Program-made: the position numbers and the translations under genes
Shown: positions 35,602 to 44,956 of the stretch, piece after piece
Layout: the number at the start of each line of letters is the position of its first letter
Numbering within the stretch: the first letter of the stretch is position 1
From: Acidobacteriota bacterium
GTDB lineage: Bacteria > Acidobacteriota > UBA6911 > RPQK01 > JACQSY01
NCBI GenBank assembly: GCA_016211085.1
Contig: JACQSY010000020.1
Coordinates: forward strand, 1 to 64,000
Reading direction: 5' to 3'
Length of the DNA stretch: 64,000 nucleotides
The notes under the pieces: model-generated
The model's input: the letters and a program-made list of their open reading frames with translations, nothing else
Database searches by the model: none
Told to the model about the DNA's origin: nothing

Positions 35602-37506
35602 ATGAGAGTTAAACCCTGGTTCGGCTGTGCGCTAGTGAGCTTGAGCATGTCTTCCTGGTTATCGGCTCAGGCCGCATCCTCGGTTCCGGAAGAGCTGATT
35701 AAATATCCGGAATTGATTGTCTACAACGCTAAGATCGTCACGATGGATGACCGGCTGGTGAACGAAAACCCAGGCACTGTCGTAGAGGCCATGGCGGTTC
35801 GCGAGGGTAAGATTTTTGCGCTCGGCGATTCTCAGTCGATTCTTCGCTACGCGGGGCCGCAGACCCAAAAGCTGGACCTAAAACAGCGCACGGTAATCCC
35901 CGGGATCATCAACAGCCATGTTCACATTCACAATGACGCTCTGAGCAAGTGGTTCGATGCCAACCCGCAGCGAACCCGCGATGCAGTGGGAATCTTTCAA
36001 GTTCAGGGGTCCACCTCAGAGGAGCTAGTGCGCCAGGTTGAAAGAGTTCTCAAGGAGAGGGTCTCCAATCTTGAACCGAAAAAATGGGCGTTTTTAAATT
36101 TGCCGACGGAACGCGGAGGCACCGGCAGAGGCATTGGAACGAGAACACTGCAAGATCGCAAGATCATTGCAAAGCAGCTTGATGAATGGGCTCCCAATCA
36201 TCCGGTCATGGTCATTGCCCACCCCAGCTACATCTTGAATAATCAGGCCCGACGAGTACTGGAAGAAATTTACGGGATCGCTCCCAGCATGGATGAGGTT
36301 CCCGAGGACGGGTTTTCTGGAATGGGTGCAGAGTATCGAAGATCGGTGATCGTTGATGGCTATTTCAATGACCATTTGGATGTCCTCGCGGAAGAGATCA
36401 TTTTGGAAGGTCTGAAGGATGCTGCAGCGCGGGGAATCACCACTTTTTCGTCCCACATCATGGGGATCAACAATTTTAATGCCTATATTCGATTGATTCG
36501 GAAATACGGTCGCTTGCCGATCCGGTTTGGTTATTCCAACTATGCCGGTTTCCAACCCAACCCCAGCTATGCTCCAGGGTTTTATCTGAGATTAGGCGAT
36601 CAGGCCGGTTTTGGTCACGAATATTTTTGGATGACGGGGGTGGGTGTTAGCAACCTGGATGGCGGTCCACCCATGTTTTGTTCCTCGGTGGCTCTTCAGG
36701 CTGATGAAAAGAAACGAGAGTGGTGCAGGATCGAACCGGGTTCCGATTTCTACAAGGCGGTTTATCAATTGATCCTGGATGGCCAACGGGTCAATGTGGG
36801 CCACAATTATGGCGACAAGTCGCTGGATATTTTTATGGATATGCTCGAAAAAGCCATGGCTGAAAAGCCAAGCTTCACGCTGGAGTACATCCGATCACGT
36901 CAATTTACGGCGGATCATTGCGGACTCTATCCCAGACCCGATCAGCTCCCTCGCATCCAGAAGCTGGGGATTATGCTCAGCTGTGGAGCCAATTCCATGG
37001 ATCGCACATTTCCCAACCTGGGAATGTATGGGATGGAGAAGGCGGAATGGATCAGTCCCATCAACAATATTCTAAAAGCCGGCGTCCCCGTCTCCTTTGA
37101 AACAGAATCCTCTCTGGACAACGGCCTCTTCAACACCTTCTTGCCTTTTATCACGCGCAAGAGCACCACAGGCGGTTATGTGGTAGCCCCTGATCAGGCT
37201 GTGCCTCGAGTCATCGTGATGAAGATGGCTACCAGCTGGGGAGCAAAATTCCTCATGAAGGAAGATTCTTTGGGTGTGTTACAGAAAGGATACAATGCTG
37301 ATTTCCTTGTTTTGAACCAGGACTATTTCTCGGTTCCCCTCGAGGAATTGGGTAAGACCATTCCGCTGGCTACCGTGGTTGGCGGCGAAATAGTGTTCTT
37401 GAGAGAGTCGCTTGCCAAAGAGTTGGGCGTGCCTACGGTAGGCAAAGAAGTAATCTATGGTTTCGAAAGGAAAGATTCAACATCGGCTGGCAGAGCTATG
37501 GAATGA
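35602..37506 (+). CDS. Exported amidohydrolase (YtcJ-like)
   Basis: 634 residues with a signal peptide ending near LSAQA. The metal-dependent hydrolase fold shows the N-terminal beta part (VYNAKIVTMDDRL), the HVH metal motif in GIINSHVHIHND, further histidines (VNVGHNYGDKS; FTADHCGLYP) and the C-terminal NADFLVLNQDYF. The family cleaves amide or ester bonds or cyclic amides and imides; YtcJ members are near N-substituted formamide deformylase. GGGGAGGAG lies 9 bases before ATG 35602. It follows the TonB receptor by 68 bases and probably works in the periplasm on the imported compound. Confidence 0.88.
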   Translation: MRVKPWFGCALVSLSMSSWLSAQAASSVPEELIKYPELIVYNAKIVTMDDRLVNENPGTVVEAMAVREGKIFALGDSQSILRYAGPQTQKLDLKQRTVIPGIINSHVHIHNDALSKWFDANPQRTRDAVGIFQVQGSTSEELVRQVERVLKERVSNLEPKKWAFLNLPTERGGTGRGIGTRTLQDRKIIAKQLDEWAPNHPVMVIAHPSYILNNQARRVLEEIYGIAPSMDEVPEDGFSGMGAEYRRSVIVDGYFNDHLDVLAEEIILEGLKDAAARGITTFSSHIMGINNFNAYIRLIRKYGRLPIRFGYSNYAGFQPNPSYAPGFYLRLGDQAGFGHEYFWMTGVGVSNLDGGPPMFCSSVALQADEKKREWCRIEPGSDFYKAVYQLILDGQRVNVGHNYGDKSLDIFMDMLEKAMAEKPSFTLEYIRSRQFTADHCGLYPRPDQLPRIQKLGIMLSCGANSMDRTFPNLGMYGMEKAEWISPINNILKAGVPVSFETESSLDNGLFNTFLPFITRKSTTGGYVVAPDQAVPRVIVMKMATSWGAKFLMKEDSLGVLQKGYNADFLVLNQDYFSVPLEELGKTIPLATVVGGEIVFLRESLAKELGVPTVGKEVIYGFERKDSTSAGRAME

Positions 37507-37566
37507 GTACCTAACTCGAATGAATCTCGAATTTACTAACCTGCTCGAAAAGATACTTGAGGGCTT

Positions 37567-38985
37567 ATGAAAGCAAAAATAAGCTTCATGGTCTTTTGTT
37601 GTTGCCTGTCGCTGTTGGTGCGGCCCCTCAGGGCGCAATGGATGCCGCCTGACGAACTCTCGAAAGAAAAAATTGTCGAAATTTCGGACAAGGTTCTGGC
37701 CATGCCCGATCTCGAAGTGAAAGCCAAAGAAGACATCTTCAGGATTCGGGTTCTGGAGATGGACTGGGATGTGGGTGGGATGGTTTACGAACCCGAGGAC
37801 GCTTCGAAAATTCCTTTGGGACCCGACGGGAAAAAAGTAGGTTTGTTCTTGATTCACGGCGGTTCAGGGGACCACCGCGGCAAGGACGCGGAAGCCCGGA
37901 TGCTGGTAGCGAAGTTTGGCTTCAAGGTCGTCACCATGACTTACCCTGGCCGTTTATACTTCGCTGATCCCAATCACGATTGGCCCGGAGATACTATCAA
38001 CCCGGATGGATCCGTTCGCACCCCCCTTTGGAAAAAAGACGAACAAATCACGCATGATCAATACCAGGTAACCGAAGATAAATCCCTAATCGAGAAGTAC
38101 GGGACTTTGATTTTGGCTTGTGCCCGAGAAGGCACGGTGTTTTTCGATCGCATGGCGGCCTGGCCGGTGGCTTTTGAAGAAACCGGTAAGGAGATCTTGC
38201 GCAGAAATCTTCCATCAGGCGAATACTCCATCTACATTCACGGGCACTCTACAGGAGGCCCTTTTTCGTTCATGCTGAGCCAACGGGTAGCCAACATTGT
38301 AGGAGTGTTAGGAATGGAAAGTTCTCCGTTCGGCTACATCACTCGGCGCACGCAACTCGAGCCGGGTTTGGGTGGCAGCCCGCCTGTGCCCAGCGGTAAA
38401 ACTCTCGGCGACGTGCCCTTTAACTGTCTGCAGATTAGGACCTGGCGCGACTCGGCCCGCTATGCGGGGCCTGAAGCCTTAATGATCGAAGGACCCGATG
38501 CGCTCATGCGCCTGCCGATGCTGATGGAAAAGGTTTTGGAAGGCTGGAAAAAACAAACCAGATCTCCACAGTTCAAGGCGGAGGGCATGGTTCATTTCGG
38601 AGCAGTGGACACGCTGGAAGCAGCAGCCAGAGCCGTGGCCAAAAGATTAAATCTCAATGCGGATCAAACAAGTGAGCTGATCAAGCTTTATATCGGTTAT
38701 TCGCGAGAGCTATCGGGAAAAGGAGTGAAGCGACATCCTCCAGTCATTTTTGGTATTGCTCAGGCAAGCGCGGATCATTCACCAGAACGCTACAAGAAAG
38801 TGACACTGCCCACTTATCGTGCGATGATTCCACCACCTAAAGTGAGTTTGGTGGAATTTAAGGCCGGAACCCACGGCTATGATCGCCCTGAACCGGGACT
38901 GAGCAAAGGAGTTTTTCCGGCCGTTGCCCACCTGTGGCACGAAGCCATTATGGCGGGATATTTCATTGAGCAACCTGAGAACTGA
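37567..38985 (+). CDS. Exported alpha/beta hydrolase
   Basis: 472 residues with a signal peptide (MKAKISFMVFCCCLSLLVRP, cut near LRAQ). The hydrolase signature is the nucleophile elbow GHSTGG (in IYIHGHSTGGPFS) with a preceding oxyanion loop LIHGGSGDHRG; a late conserved histidine appears in GTHGYDRP. It is larger than a minimal hydrolase, with inserts before the nucleophile. Substrate unknown; an esterase or amidase role fits its place between the amidohydrolase (60 bases) and the bicupin (24 bases). Confidence 0.8.
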   Translation: MKAKISFMVFCCCLSLLVRPLRAQWMPPDELSKEKIVEISDKVLAMPDLEVKAKEDIFRIRVLEMDWDVGGMVYEPEDASKIPLGPDGKKVGLFLIHGGSGDHRGKDAEARMLVAKFGFKVVTMTYPGRLYFADPNHDWPGDTINPDGSVRTPLWKKDEQITHDQYQVTEDKSLIEKYGTLILACAREGTVFFDRMAAWPVAFEETGKEILRRNLPSGEYSIYIHGHSTGGPFSFMLSQRVANIVGVLGMESSPFGYITRRTQLEPGLGGSPPVPSGKTLGDVPFNCLQIRTWRDSARYAGPEALMIEGPDALMRLPMLMEKVLEGWKKQTRSPQFKAEGMVHFGAVDTLEAAARAVAKRLNLNADQTSELIKLYIGYSRELSGKGVKRHPPVIFGIAQASADHSPERYKKVTLPTYRAMIPPPKVSLVEFKAGTHGYDRPEPGLSKGVFPAVAHLWHEAIMAGYFIEQPEN

Positions 38986-39009
38986 ACACAGATTTAGGAG
39001 GGACACTGG

Positions 39010-40224
39010 ATGGGTCACACTTGTCGGAAGAAGAGATTACCGACCAGCGTTAAGTTTATCGGTTTACTGGCGGTGGTATTGCCTCTGGCAGTAAGTAGCA
39101 AGGCGCACGATACTCCAAAAACTCTTAAGACCGAGAGCTTTTACGAGAACTGGATCCAGTCAGAAGGCATCCCCATATATCGGGGATTCCATATCGACGA
39201 CGTCAGGACCCTTCAGTTAAAGCCCTGGAAGCGCCTGGGAGCATCCGGAGCTTATCTTGTGCTGGACGGCATGGAAGGAACCGACGATGCCTTCCTTCTG
39301 GAAATAGCACCCAATAAGAAGACATTACCTGAAAGGCATCTGTTTGAGGAGGTAGTCTACGTTGTTTCTGGGACAGGGAGGATGGCCCTTTGGAAGGAAG
39401 GCCGTCCAAAGCAATTCAAGGATTTTCAAAAGGGAAGCCTTTTGTCTCCTCCCTTGAATTCCTGGCATGAGTTTTACAGCGTGGGCAACGAGCCCGTCCG
39501 GTTGTTTAGCGTGACCAGCGCTCCCGCCGTGTTGGATCTGTTTCACAACGAAGATTTTGTTTTTAACAACAATTTCGAATTCACTGACCGCTACAACGCG
39601 GAAAAGAGCTTCTTTGATACTTGGGAGTGGTTTCACTATGAAGGACTGGAAGGAGTCGATCCCCACGACCTGCAGGCCGTTTATACCAATTTTGTGCCCG
39701 ACGTGCGCAAGTTTGAGTTGAAGCTTTTTCCCCGTGGAAAAGACAACAGCTACGGCTTCCTGCAAATGGATGACAATGTTGTGGCGCCTCATGTGGCCCA
39801 GTGGGAAGTCGGGGTCTATAGTAAGGCGCACCGTCACGGCCCTGGTTCGGTCATCATAATCATTGACGGAAAGGGGTATTCCCTGGTGTGGACTGGGTCC
39901 ACTCATTACAGCAAGGGGAAACCCTTTAAGAAAGTGGACTGGCACGAAGGATCGGTTTTTGTTCCGCCACTCTGGTGGTTCCATCAGCACTTCAATACCA
40001 ACAACGGGCCAAGCCGTTACCTGGCAATCGGCTGGGTGGGACGGAAGTGGGGAATCAACGGCCTGGGAACGCATACGCACCAAAAGCCGGTGACGAGCCT
40101 GGACGAAGGCGGCAATCAAATCAATTACGAGAATGAGGATCCCGTTATACGAACCATGTACGAGGAAGAATTGAAGAAAGCGGGCGTGCAGATTAGAATG
40201 CCGGCCATCGTCTATCAAAAATAA
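39010..40224 (+). CDS. Exported bicupin protein
   Basis: 404 residues. The N-terminus is a signal-type stretch (KRLPTSVKFIGLLAVVLPLA, cut near SKA). Two cupin domains follow. The first (about 85-165) has only a partial metal motif (ERHLFEEVVYVVSGTG). The second (about 250-340) keeps the full HRHGPG ... G and a downstream histidine (WWFHQHFN), so it probably holds the metal. Bicupins include gentisate-type dioxygenases, quercetinases and oxalate decarboxylases. A ring-cleaving role is tempting given the context, but not shown. AGGAGG precedes the start. Confidence 0.78.
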   Translation: MGHTCRKKRLPTSVKFIGLLAVVLPLAVSSKAHDTPKTLKTESFYENWIQSEGIPIYRGFHIDDVRTLQLKPWKRLGASGAYLVLDGMEGTDDAFLLEIAPNKKTLPERHLFEEVVYVVSGTGRMALWKEGRPKQFKDFQKGSLLSPPLNSWHEFYSVGNEPVRLFSVTSAPAVLDLFHNEDFVFNNNFEFTDRYNAEKSFFDTWEWFHYEGLEGVDPHDLQAVYTNFVPDVRKFELKLFPRGKDNSYGFLQMDDNVVAPHVAQWEVGVYSKAHRHGPGSVIIIIDGKGYSLVWTGSTHYSKGKPFKKVDWHEGSVFVPPLWWFHQHFNTNNGPSRYLAIGWVGRKWGINGLGTHTHQKPVTSLDEGGNQINYENEDPVIRTMYEEELKKAGVQIRMPAIVYQK

Positions 40225-40331
40225 GAACTGTCTCAGTTCGCCACTCTAACTTTCGAGGGTATGGAGGAAATCAACGAAAGACGCGTCGAGAATCGGCGTG
40301 TGCCTTAAACAACACTTATCAGGACCCAACC

Positions 40332-41204
40332 ATGATTCCAAAGTTTTCTTTGCACGAGCCTGATTCGATAAAAGAAGCATCTTCGTTGCTCAGCGAGCTA
40401 AAAGGGCAAGCGCGAATTCTGGCAGGAGGCACTGAACTGTTCTTGCTGGCAAAGTTAGGTTTGAGCAGCTGGCAACATCTGGTCAGCATCAGAAATGTAT
40501 CCGAGCTGAATCGCCTGGAACTCCAGCGCGACCGCCTGCGGATTGGCGCAGCGGTTACTCACCGGATCCTGGAGCGTTCCTCACTGGTACAGGAACAGTT
40601 CCCGTTATTAGCGGAACTCGAGGGACAGATCGCAAATGTGAGGATTCGCAACGTAGGGACCCTGGGCGGGAATCTTGCGTTTGCTGAGCCTCGTGCTGAC
40701 CCCGCGACTTTACTGCTCGCCTACGGCGCCCGCGTGAAGGTCCAAAATTCAAAAGGGGAGAGAGTGCTTCCGCTGAAGGATTTCTTTGTTGACTACTACA
40801 CTACGGCGTTGGCTCTGGATGAGATCTTGACGGAAATAGAAGTTCCCCGGCCACACCCCCATACAACGGGCGCTTACTTGAGAGTTCGTCTGACGGAAAG
40901 ACCCGCTGTGAGCGTCGCCTGCCTTTTATCATGTGATGGGGGAGGTGTTAAACAAGTGGTGCTCACCCTGGGGGGAGTCAGTCCCAAGCCGCTGCGTCTG
41001 GAAAGCGTGGAGGCCGCGTTACAAGGGAAAGGCCTGGAGGAAGCTGCTCGATCGATCGAGGGAGAATCCACGATTGCTGCCGAACAATGTACTCCCTTTG
41101 AAGATCTGACCATGTCGGCGGAGTGCAAGCGCCACATGGTCAAGGTTCTGGTTACAAGGGCTTTCTTGGAAGCTTGCAACAAAGCAAAGGCCGCGAGACT
41201 TTGA
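40332..41204 (+). CDS. Molybdenum hydroxylase FAD-binding (medium) subunit, second copy
   Basis: 290 residues with both FAD motifs in classic form: ARILAGGTELFLL (about 31-43) and IRNVGTLGGNLAFAEPRADP (about 104-123), and a C-terminal CO_deh_flav_C domain. It is the CoxM/NdhF type. It starts 107 bases after the bicupin gene and is followed by small and large subunit genes, in the M-S-L order. It is a divergent paralogue of the subunit at 28142. Confidence 0.92.
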   Translation: MIPKFSLHEPDSIKEASSLLSELKGQARILAGGTELFLLAKLGLSSWQHLVSIRNVSELNRLELQRDRLRIGAAVTHRILERSSLVQEQFPLLAELEGQIANVRIRNVGTLGGNLAFAEPRADPATLLLAYGARVKVQNSKGERVLPLKDFFVDYYTTALALDEILTEIEVPRPHPHTTGAYLRVRLTERPAVSVACLLSCDGGGVKQVVLTLGGVSPKPLRLESVEAALQGKGLEEAARSIEGESTIAAEQCTPFEDLTMSAECKRHMVKVLVTRAFLEACNKAKAARL

Positions 41205-41221
41205 AGCTGGGGAACCAAATA

Positions 41222-41713
41222 ATGGCTGAAACAAAACGACTCAGGATCAGTTTTCTGTTAAATGGCAAAGAGACGTGGCTCGAGATTGAGCCCAATTTGA
41301 TGCTGGTGGACCTATTGCGCGAGAGCTTGTTCCTCACCGGGACCAAGAAATCGTGCGCAATGGGAATCTGTGGAGCCTGCACGGTGGTGGTGGACGGAAT
41401 GGCGGTCAGCTCTTGCACGTTCCCTGCTTTCAACATCAACGGCCGCGAGGTATTGACCATTGAGGGACTCTCTTCAAACGGACAGCTGCACCCTCTTCAG
41501 AAGGCCTTTATACAAAAAGGCGGGTTTCAGTGTGGGTTTTGCACTCCAGGAATGATCCTGATGGCCAAGACGCTTCTGGATGAAAATCCTGCCCCTACCG
41601 AAGAGGAGATAAGGACCTACATGGATGGCAATATCTGCCGGTGTACGGGCTATCAAATGATCGTGGAATCCATTTTGGAAGCGTCAAGGAGTGAAGCCGG
41701 TGAAATCAATTAG
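41222..41713 (+). CDS. Molybdenum hydroxylase 2Fe-2S (small) subunit
   Basis: 163 residues. The first cluster motif is SCAMGICGACTV with the fourth Cys in SSC; the second is CGFCTPGM ... CRCTGY. ATG 41222 is chosen because the ferredoxin fold starts there; the frame is open upstream inside the preceding gene. The last 23 bases overlap the large-subunit start, showing translational coupling. It carries electrons from the Mo centre to the FAD subunit. Confidence 0.92.
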   Translation: MAETKRLRISFLLNGKETWLEIEPNLMLVDLLRESLFLTGTKKSCAMGICGACTVVVDGMAVSSCTFPAFNINGREVLTIEGLSSNGQLHPLQKAFIQKGGFQCGFCTPGMILMAKTLLDENPAPTEEEIRTYMDGNICRCTGYQMIVESILEASRSEAGEIN

Positions 41714-43979
41714 TGAATCGAAGGCGCGGTTGGATGGCGAAGAGAAGGTCACAGGACGCGCAGTGTACACGGATGACATCCGCTTGCCGGGGATGCTCCA
41801 TGCAAAGCTCCTGAGAAGTCCTTATCCCCATGCTAGACTAGTGGGTTTGAATGTTTCAAGAGCAATACGTCTGCCGGGTGTGGCGGCGGTACTCACGCGG
41901 GATGACTTTGCCGGACTCAATCCCTTTTACGGTTTTAGCGTCAAAGATCAGCCGGTGGTGGCGCTGGATAAGGTTCGCTATGCCGGAGATGTAGTTGCGG
42001 CTGTTGCTGCCGTGGATGAAGACACCGCTGAAGAGGCGGCTTCGCTTATTGAAGTGGAATATGAGCAACTACCTGCCGTTTTCACTGTGAAAGAAGCCCT
42101 GGTAGAGGGAGCTCCTCTGCTGCACGAGAACATCAAGCAGAAACATCTGCCCAAATATGGGAGAGGCTGTACCGGCTTCTTCCACGAGGGAACAAATATC
42201 TGTTTTCATTTTCGCTACGAGCGGGGCGACGTTGAGGAAGCTTTCGAGAGCTGCGATCATGTCTTTGAAGATATCTTTACCTTCCCCAGAGCTCAACACT
42301 GTTCTCTGGAGCCGCATGTCAGCGTGGCTTATTTTGAATCCGGTGGCTTGACCGTCTGGACTTCCACGCAGAGCCCGTTTGTAGTGCGCCAGGAGCTCTC
42401 ACGGATTTTTCAAATCCGGTTGAACAAGGTTCGCGTCGTTGTTCCTTGCGTCGGAGCGGGTTATGGAGGCAAACACAGCGCCAAGTTCGAGCCACTCGCT
42501 GCAGCGCTGTCGCAAAAAACAGGACGGCCGGTCAAGCTGAGCCTTTCAATGGAAGAATCCTTTAAAACCGTCACGCAGCATTCGGCGACTATCAAAATGA
42601 AGACGGGCGTCAAAAAAGATGGAACACTGGTGGCGCGCCAATCCGAGGTGTTGTTGAACACTGGAGCTTATGCGGAAGCCGGCCCTCTGGTAATCGAAAA
42701 GGCAGGATATCGCGCCCATGGGCCTTATCGGATTCCTCATGTGAAAAGCGACGCATTTGCCGTTTATACCAACACCGTTCCTGCAGGTCCTTTCCGTGGT
42801 TTTGGGGGCACCCAGGTCGCCTTCGCCTACGAGTCACAGATGGACATGATTGCTGAAAAGCTGGGAATGGACCCGCTGGAAATTCGCCTGAAAAACGTGC
42901 TCAACAAGGGTGAAGAGTTTGCGCCAGGTGATACCCCGATTGATTCTGACTTGAAGGAGGCGCTGAAGCTTGCAGCTAAAGAAATCGGCTGGCACGAGAA
43001 AGGCCGTTCACCTTATCGGGGAAAAGGCATCAGTTGTGCCCTCAAGGATGGCGGGGGAATTAACAAACCCTCCAATGCGCTGGTCAAGATAACCGAAGAC
43101 GGCAGCATCGTGCTCTCTTTTGGAACGGTGGAGGTTGGACAGGGGATCAACACGGCCATGGCTCAGATCGTGGCCAATGAAATGGACATGCCGTTTGAAA
43201 ACATCCTGGTGGCGCCGCTGGACACCACTTCAACGCCTTATGATCAGGGAACCCTCGCCAGCGCCGGCATTGCAGTCACCGGTCCAGCCGTGCAAAGGGC
43301 GGCGCAAGACGTGGTGCGCCAGATCCTTGAAATTGCAGGAATGGTGCTGGGCCTGGATCCGGCGACCCTCCGTTTCGGAGAGGGGAAGGTGCATTACGGC
43401 GAAAACCAGAGCCTGCCGCTCAGGGACGTCATGATCCGCCACTTTGGAGGCACTGGAGGAGAAATTGTCGGCACGGGTTTCTTTAAAGTCTCCAGAAATA
43501 ACGATGCCCCGCTGGGCTATCCCTGTCCTTTCTGGGAAGTGGGAATTGGCGGAGCGGACGTTGTAGTAGATCCGGAGACCGGTGAAGTTAAGATCTTAAA
43601 GTACATATCCGTGACCGATGCAGGAAAGATGATCCACCCCAATCATTGCCGTGGGCAGGACGAAGGGGCGGCCATGTTCGGCATTGGCCATACCCTTTTT
43701 GAAAGCATGATCTTTCGTGACGGCCAGTTGATGAATCCGAATCTTATCGAATACCGGCTTCCTAATTTTAGAGATCTGCCCGATCATTTCGAGTCCAGGA
43801 TTCTCGAGGGTGGAAGCGGTCCTGGACCCTACGGGGCCAAGGGATTGGGTGAAGGGGGGATTCTACCGGTGGCTTCAGCCGTCACCAATGCCGTTTATAA
43901 CGCAGTGGGTGTCCGGATCAAGGAGATCCCCCTCTACCCTGAGAGGGTCCTGAAAAGCTTGAGTCTGAAAAACGACTGA
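41691..43979 (+). CDS. Molybdenum hydroxylase molybdopterin (large) subunit
   Basis: 762 residues, full length. Motifs include the Ald_Xan_dh_C start (ARLDGEEKVTGRAVYTDDI), GAGYGGKHS at the Mo-pterin site, FRGFGGTQ, and the catalytic glutamate in GAKGLGEGG near the end. The GTG at 41691 or a second GTG at 41700 could start it; both lie inside the small-subunit gene. FRGFG is the pattern of nicotinate/xanthine-type hydroxylases and not the CoxL pattern AYRCSFR, so CO dehydrogenase is excluded. It is the last gene of the plus-strand train. Confidence 0.92.
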   Translation: MKPVKSISESKARLDGEEKVTGRAVYTDDIRLPGMLHAKLLRSPYPHARLVGLNVSRAIRLPGVAAVLTRDDFAGLNPFYGFSVKDQPVVALDKVRYAGDVVAAVAAVDEDTAEEAASLIEVEYEQLPAVFTVKEALVEGAPLLHENIKQKHLPKYGRGCTGFFHEGTNICFHFRYERGDVEEAFESCDHVFEDIFTFPRAQHCSLEPHVSVAYFESGGLTVWTSTQSPFVVRQELSRIFQIRLNKVRVVVPCVGAGYGGKHSAKFEPLAAALSQKTGRPVKLSLSMEESFKTVTQHSATIKMKTGVKKDGTLVARQSEVLLNTGAYAEAGPLVIEKAGYRAHGPYRIPHVKSDAFAVYTNTVPAGPFRGFGGTQVAFAYESQMDMIAEKLGMDPLEIRLKNVLNKGEEFAPGDTPIDSDLKEALKLAAKEIGWHEKGRSPYRGKGISCALKDGGGINKPSNALVKITEDGSIVLSFGTVEVGQGINTAMAQIVANEMDMPFENILVAPLDTTSTPYDQGTLASAGIAVTGPAVQRAAQDVVRQILEIAGMVLGLDPATLRFGEGKVHYGENQSLPLRDVMIRHFGGTGGEIVGTGFFKVSRNNDAPLGYPCPFWEVGIGGADVVVDPETGEVKILKYISVTDAGKMIHPNHCRGQDEGAAMFGIGHTLFESMIFRDGQLMNPNLIEYRLPNFRDLPDHFESRILEGGSGPGPYGAKGLGEGGILPVASAVTNAVYNAVGVRIKEIPLYPERVLKSLSLKND

Positions 43980-44314
43980 GTCGTAAATTCAAAATCCCCA
44001 GAGCCGGGCCACACACCCGCACAACACCGCGTTATCCGAGGAGCGATGAACATACGACGCGATTACTCCGCTTCGCTCCGTGCGCGCCTTCCGACTGATC
44101 GCACCGTCACACTCAAAGCGAATAAAAAGCTCAGACGGATCACAGGCGCAATGTTCAGAGGCGCGACTACAAGGAGCGCTCCTGAAGTTCGTCACAAGGA
44201 GCGCTTACTCCGCTCGCGCTCCGTGCGCGCCTCTGAATCTAAAGCGCGAATCCCGCTAGCCTTCCGCGCGCCTTTCTAAAAAGATCTCTGTGGTTTCCTT
44301 CGAGGTGATCCGCT
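43980..44314. repeat. GC-rich inverted and direct repeats between the convergent gene trains
   Basis: 335 bases without a gene. TTCAGAGGCGCG (44154-44165) is exactly complementary to CGCGCCTCTGAA (44226-44237). A near-identical unit TTACTCCGCT(T/C)CGCTCCGTGCGCGCC occurs at 44063-44088 and again at 44205-44231 with small changes. AAGGAGCGCT is repeated at 44171 and 44196, and AGGAGCGCTCCT (44172-44183) is a perfect palindrome. It could act as a two-way transcription barrier for trains ending at 43979 and 44315, or be a dispersed BIME-like repeat. Confidence 0.65.
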
Positions 44315-44830
44315 TCACTTTTCGGCTCCGCTTGGAATCGAGATTTGACCCGTCGAAGGATTCAACTTGTGACAGAGCAGACACTCGGCTTGAAAATTAA
44401 TGAGGTAGTGATTGTTTTCTCCTCCGTTTAAGTGGATGGCGTGCATCATGCTGGAAAAAGGAGGCGCGATTTTCGACTTTACGTTATGGCATAGTAGGCA
44501 ACTTTCGGGCACCTTCTCGAAGTTGACGCCGGCAGTGGGATGTTTGCCCACCAGTTTGATGCCCTTTGGCGCCGAGGCCTGTGCTTTGGCAAGAAGCGTG
44601 GGATTGATCTTCTCATTCCATTGCTTCATGAGCGTGCTTAACCGAGTGTCCATCTTTCTTTCCGGGTAGCTGATGTGGCAGTCGACACAGCCATACGGAA
44701 AAGGATCTTGAGCATTAATTCCTGGAATCTTTCTGATTGGGGGGTGGGGACTCTCCTTCTGCGCCTGAGCGGCGGAAGCAGGCGTAAACAAAGATAACGC
44801 GAGCAGGAGAAGCTGTAGCCTTTTGATCAT
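44315..44830 (-). CDS. Exported triheme c-type cytochrome
   Basis: 171 residues with a signal peptide (MIKRLQLLLLALSLFTPASA, cut near AQA). Three CxxCH haem sites lie at 48-52 (CVDCH), 111-115 (CLLCH) and 150-154 (CLLCH); several other histidines (such as MMHAIHLNGGENNHY) can be distal ligands. This spacing resembles small periplasmic c7/c3-type cytochromes. It would carry electrons in the periplasm. ATG 44830 is chosen for the signal peptide; the frame is open to 44950 but that part is not signal-like, and the ribosome site is weak. Last gene of the minus-strand train. Confidence 0.85.
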   Translation of the reverse strand: MIKRLQLLLLALSLFTPASAAQAQKESPHPPIRKIPGINAQDPFPYGCVDCHISYPERKMDTRLSTLMKQWNEKINPTLLAKAQASAPKGIKLVGKHPTAGVNFEKVPESCLLCHNVKSKIAPPFSSMMHAIHLNGGENNHYLINFQAECLLCHKLNPSTGQISIPSGAEK

Positions 44831-44956
44831 GTCTTTGACCGTGATGAAGTTGAACCAAGCCTCTTGCGTTGAACTAAGACTGTGGCGCTCTCTCAATTCC
44901 TTCAAGGTGGAGCAAACCGGTGTCGGGATAATTTGCAAATAAATCATCAAGCCTGG

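Noticed and set aside
39325-40218. Long antisense frame inside the bicupin gene
   Set aside because: Shadow frame; the plus-strand cupin motifs are convincing.
41691-43979. CO dehydrogenase large subunit
   Set aside because: The active-site loop is FRGFG and lacks the AYRCSFR motif.
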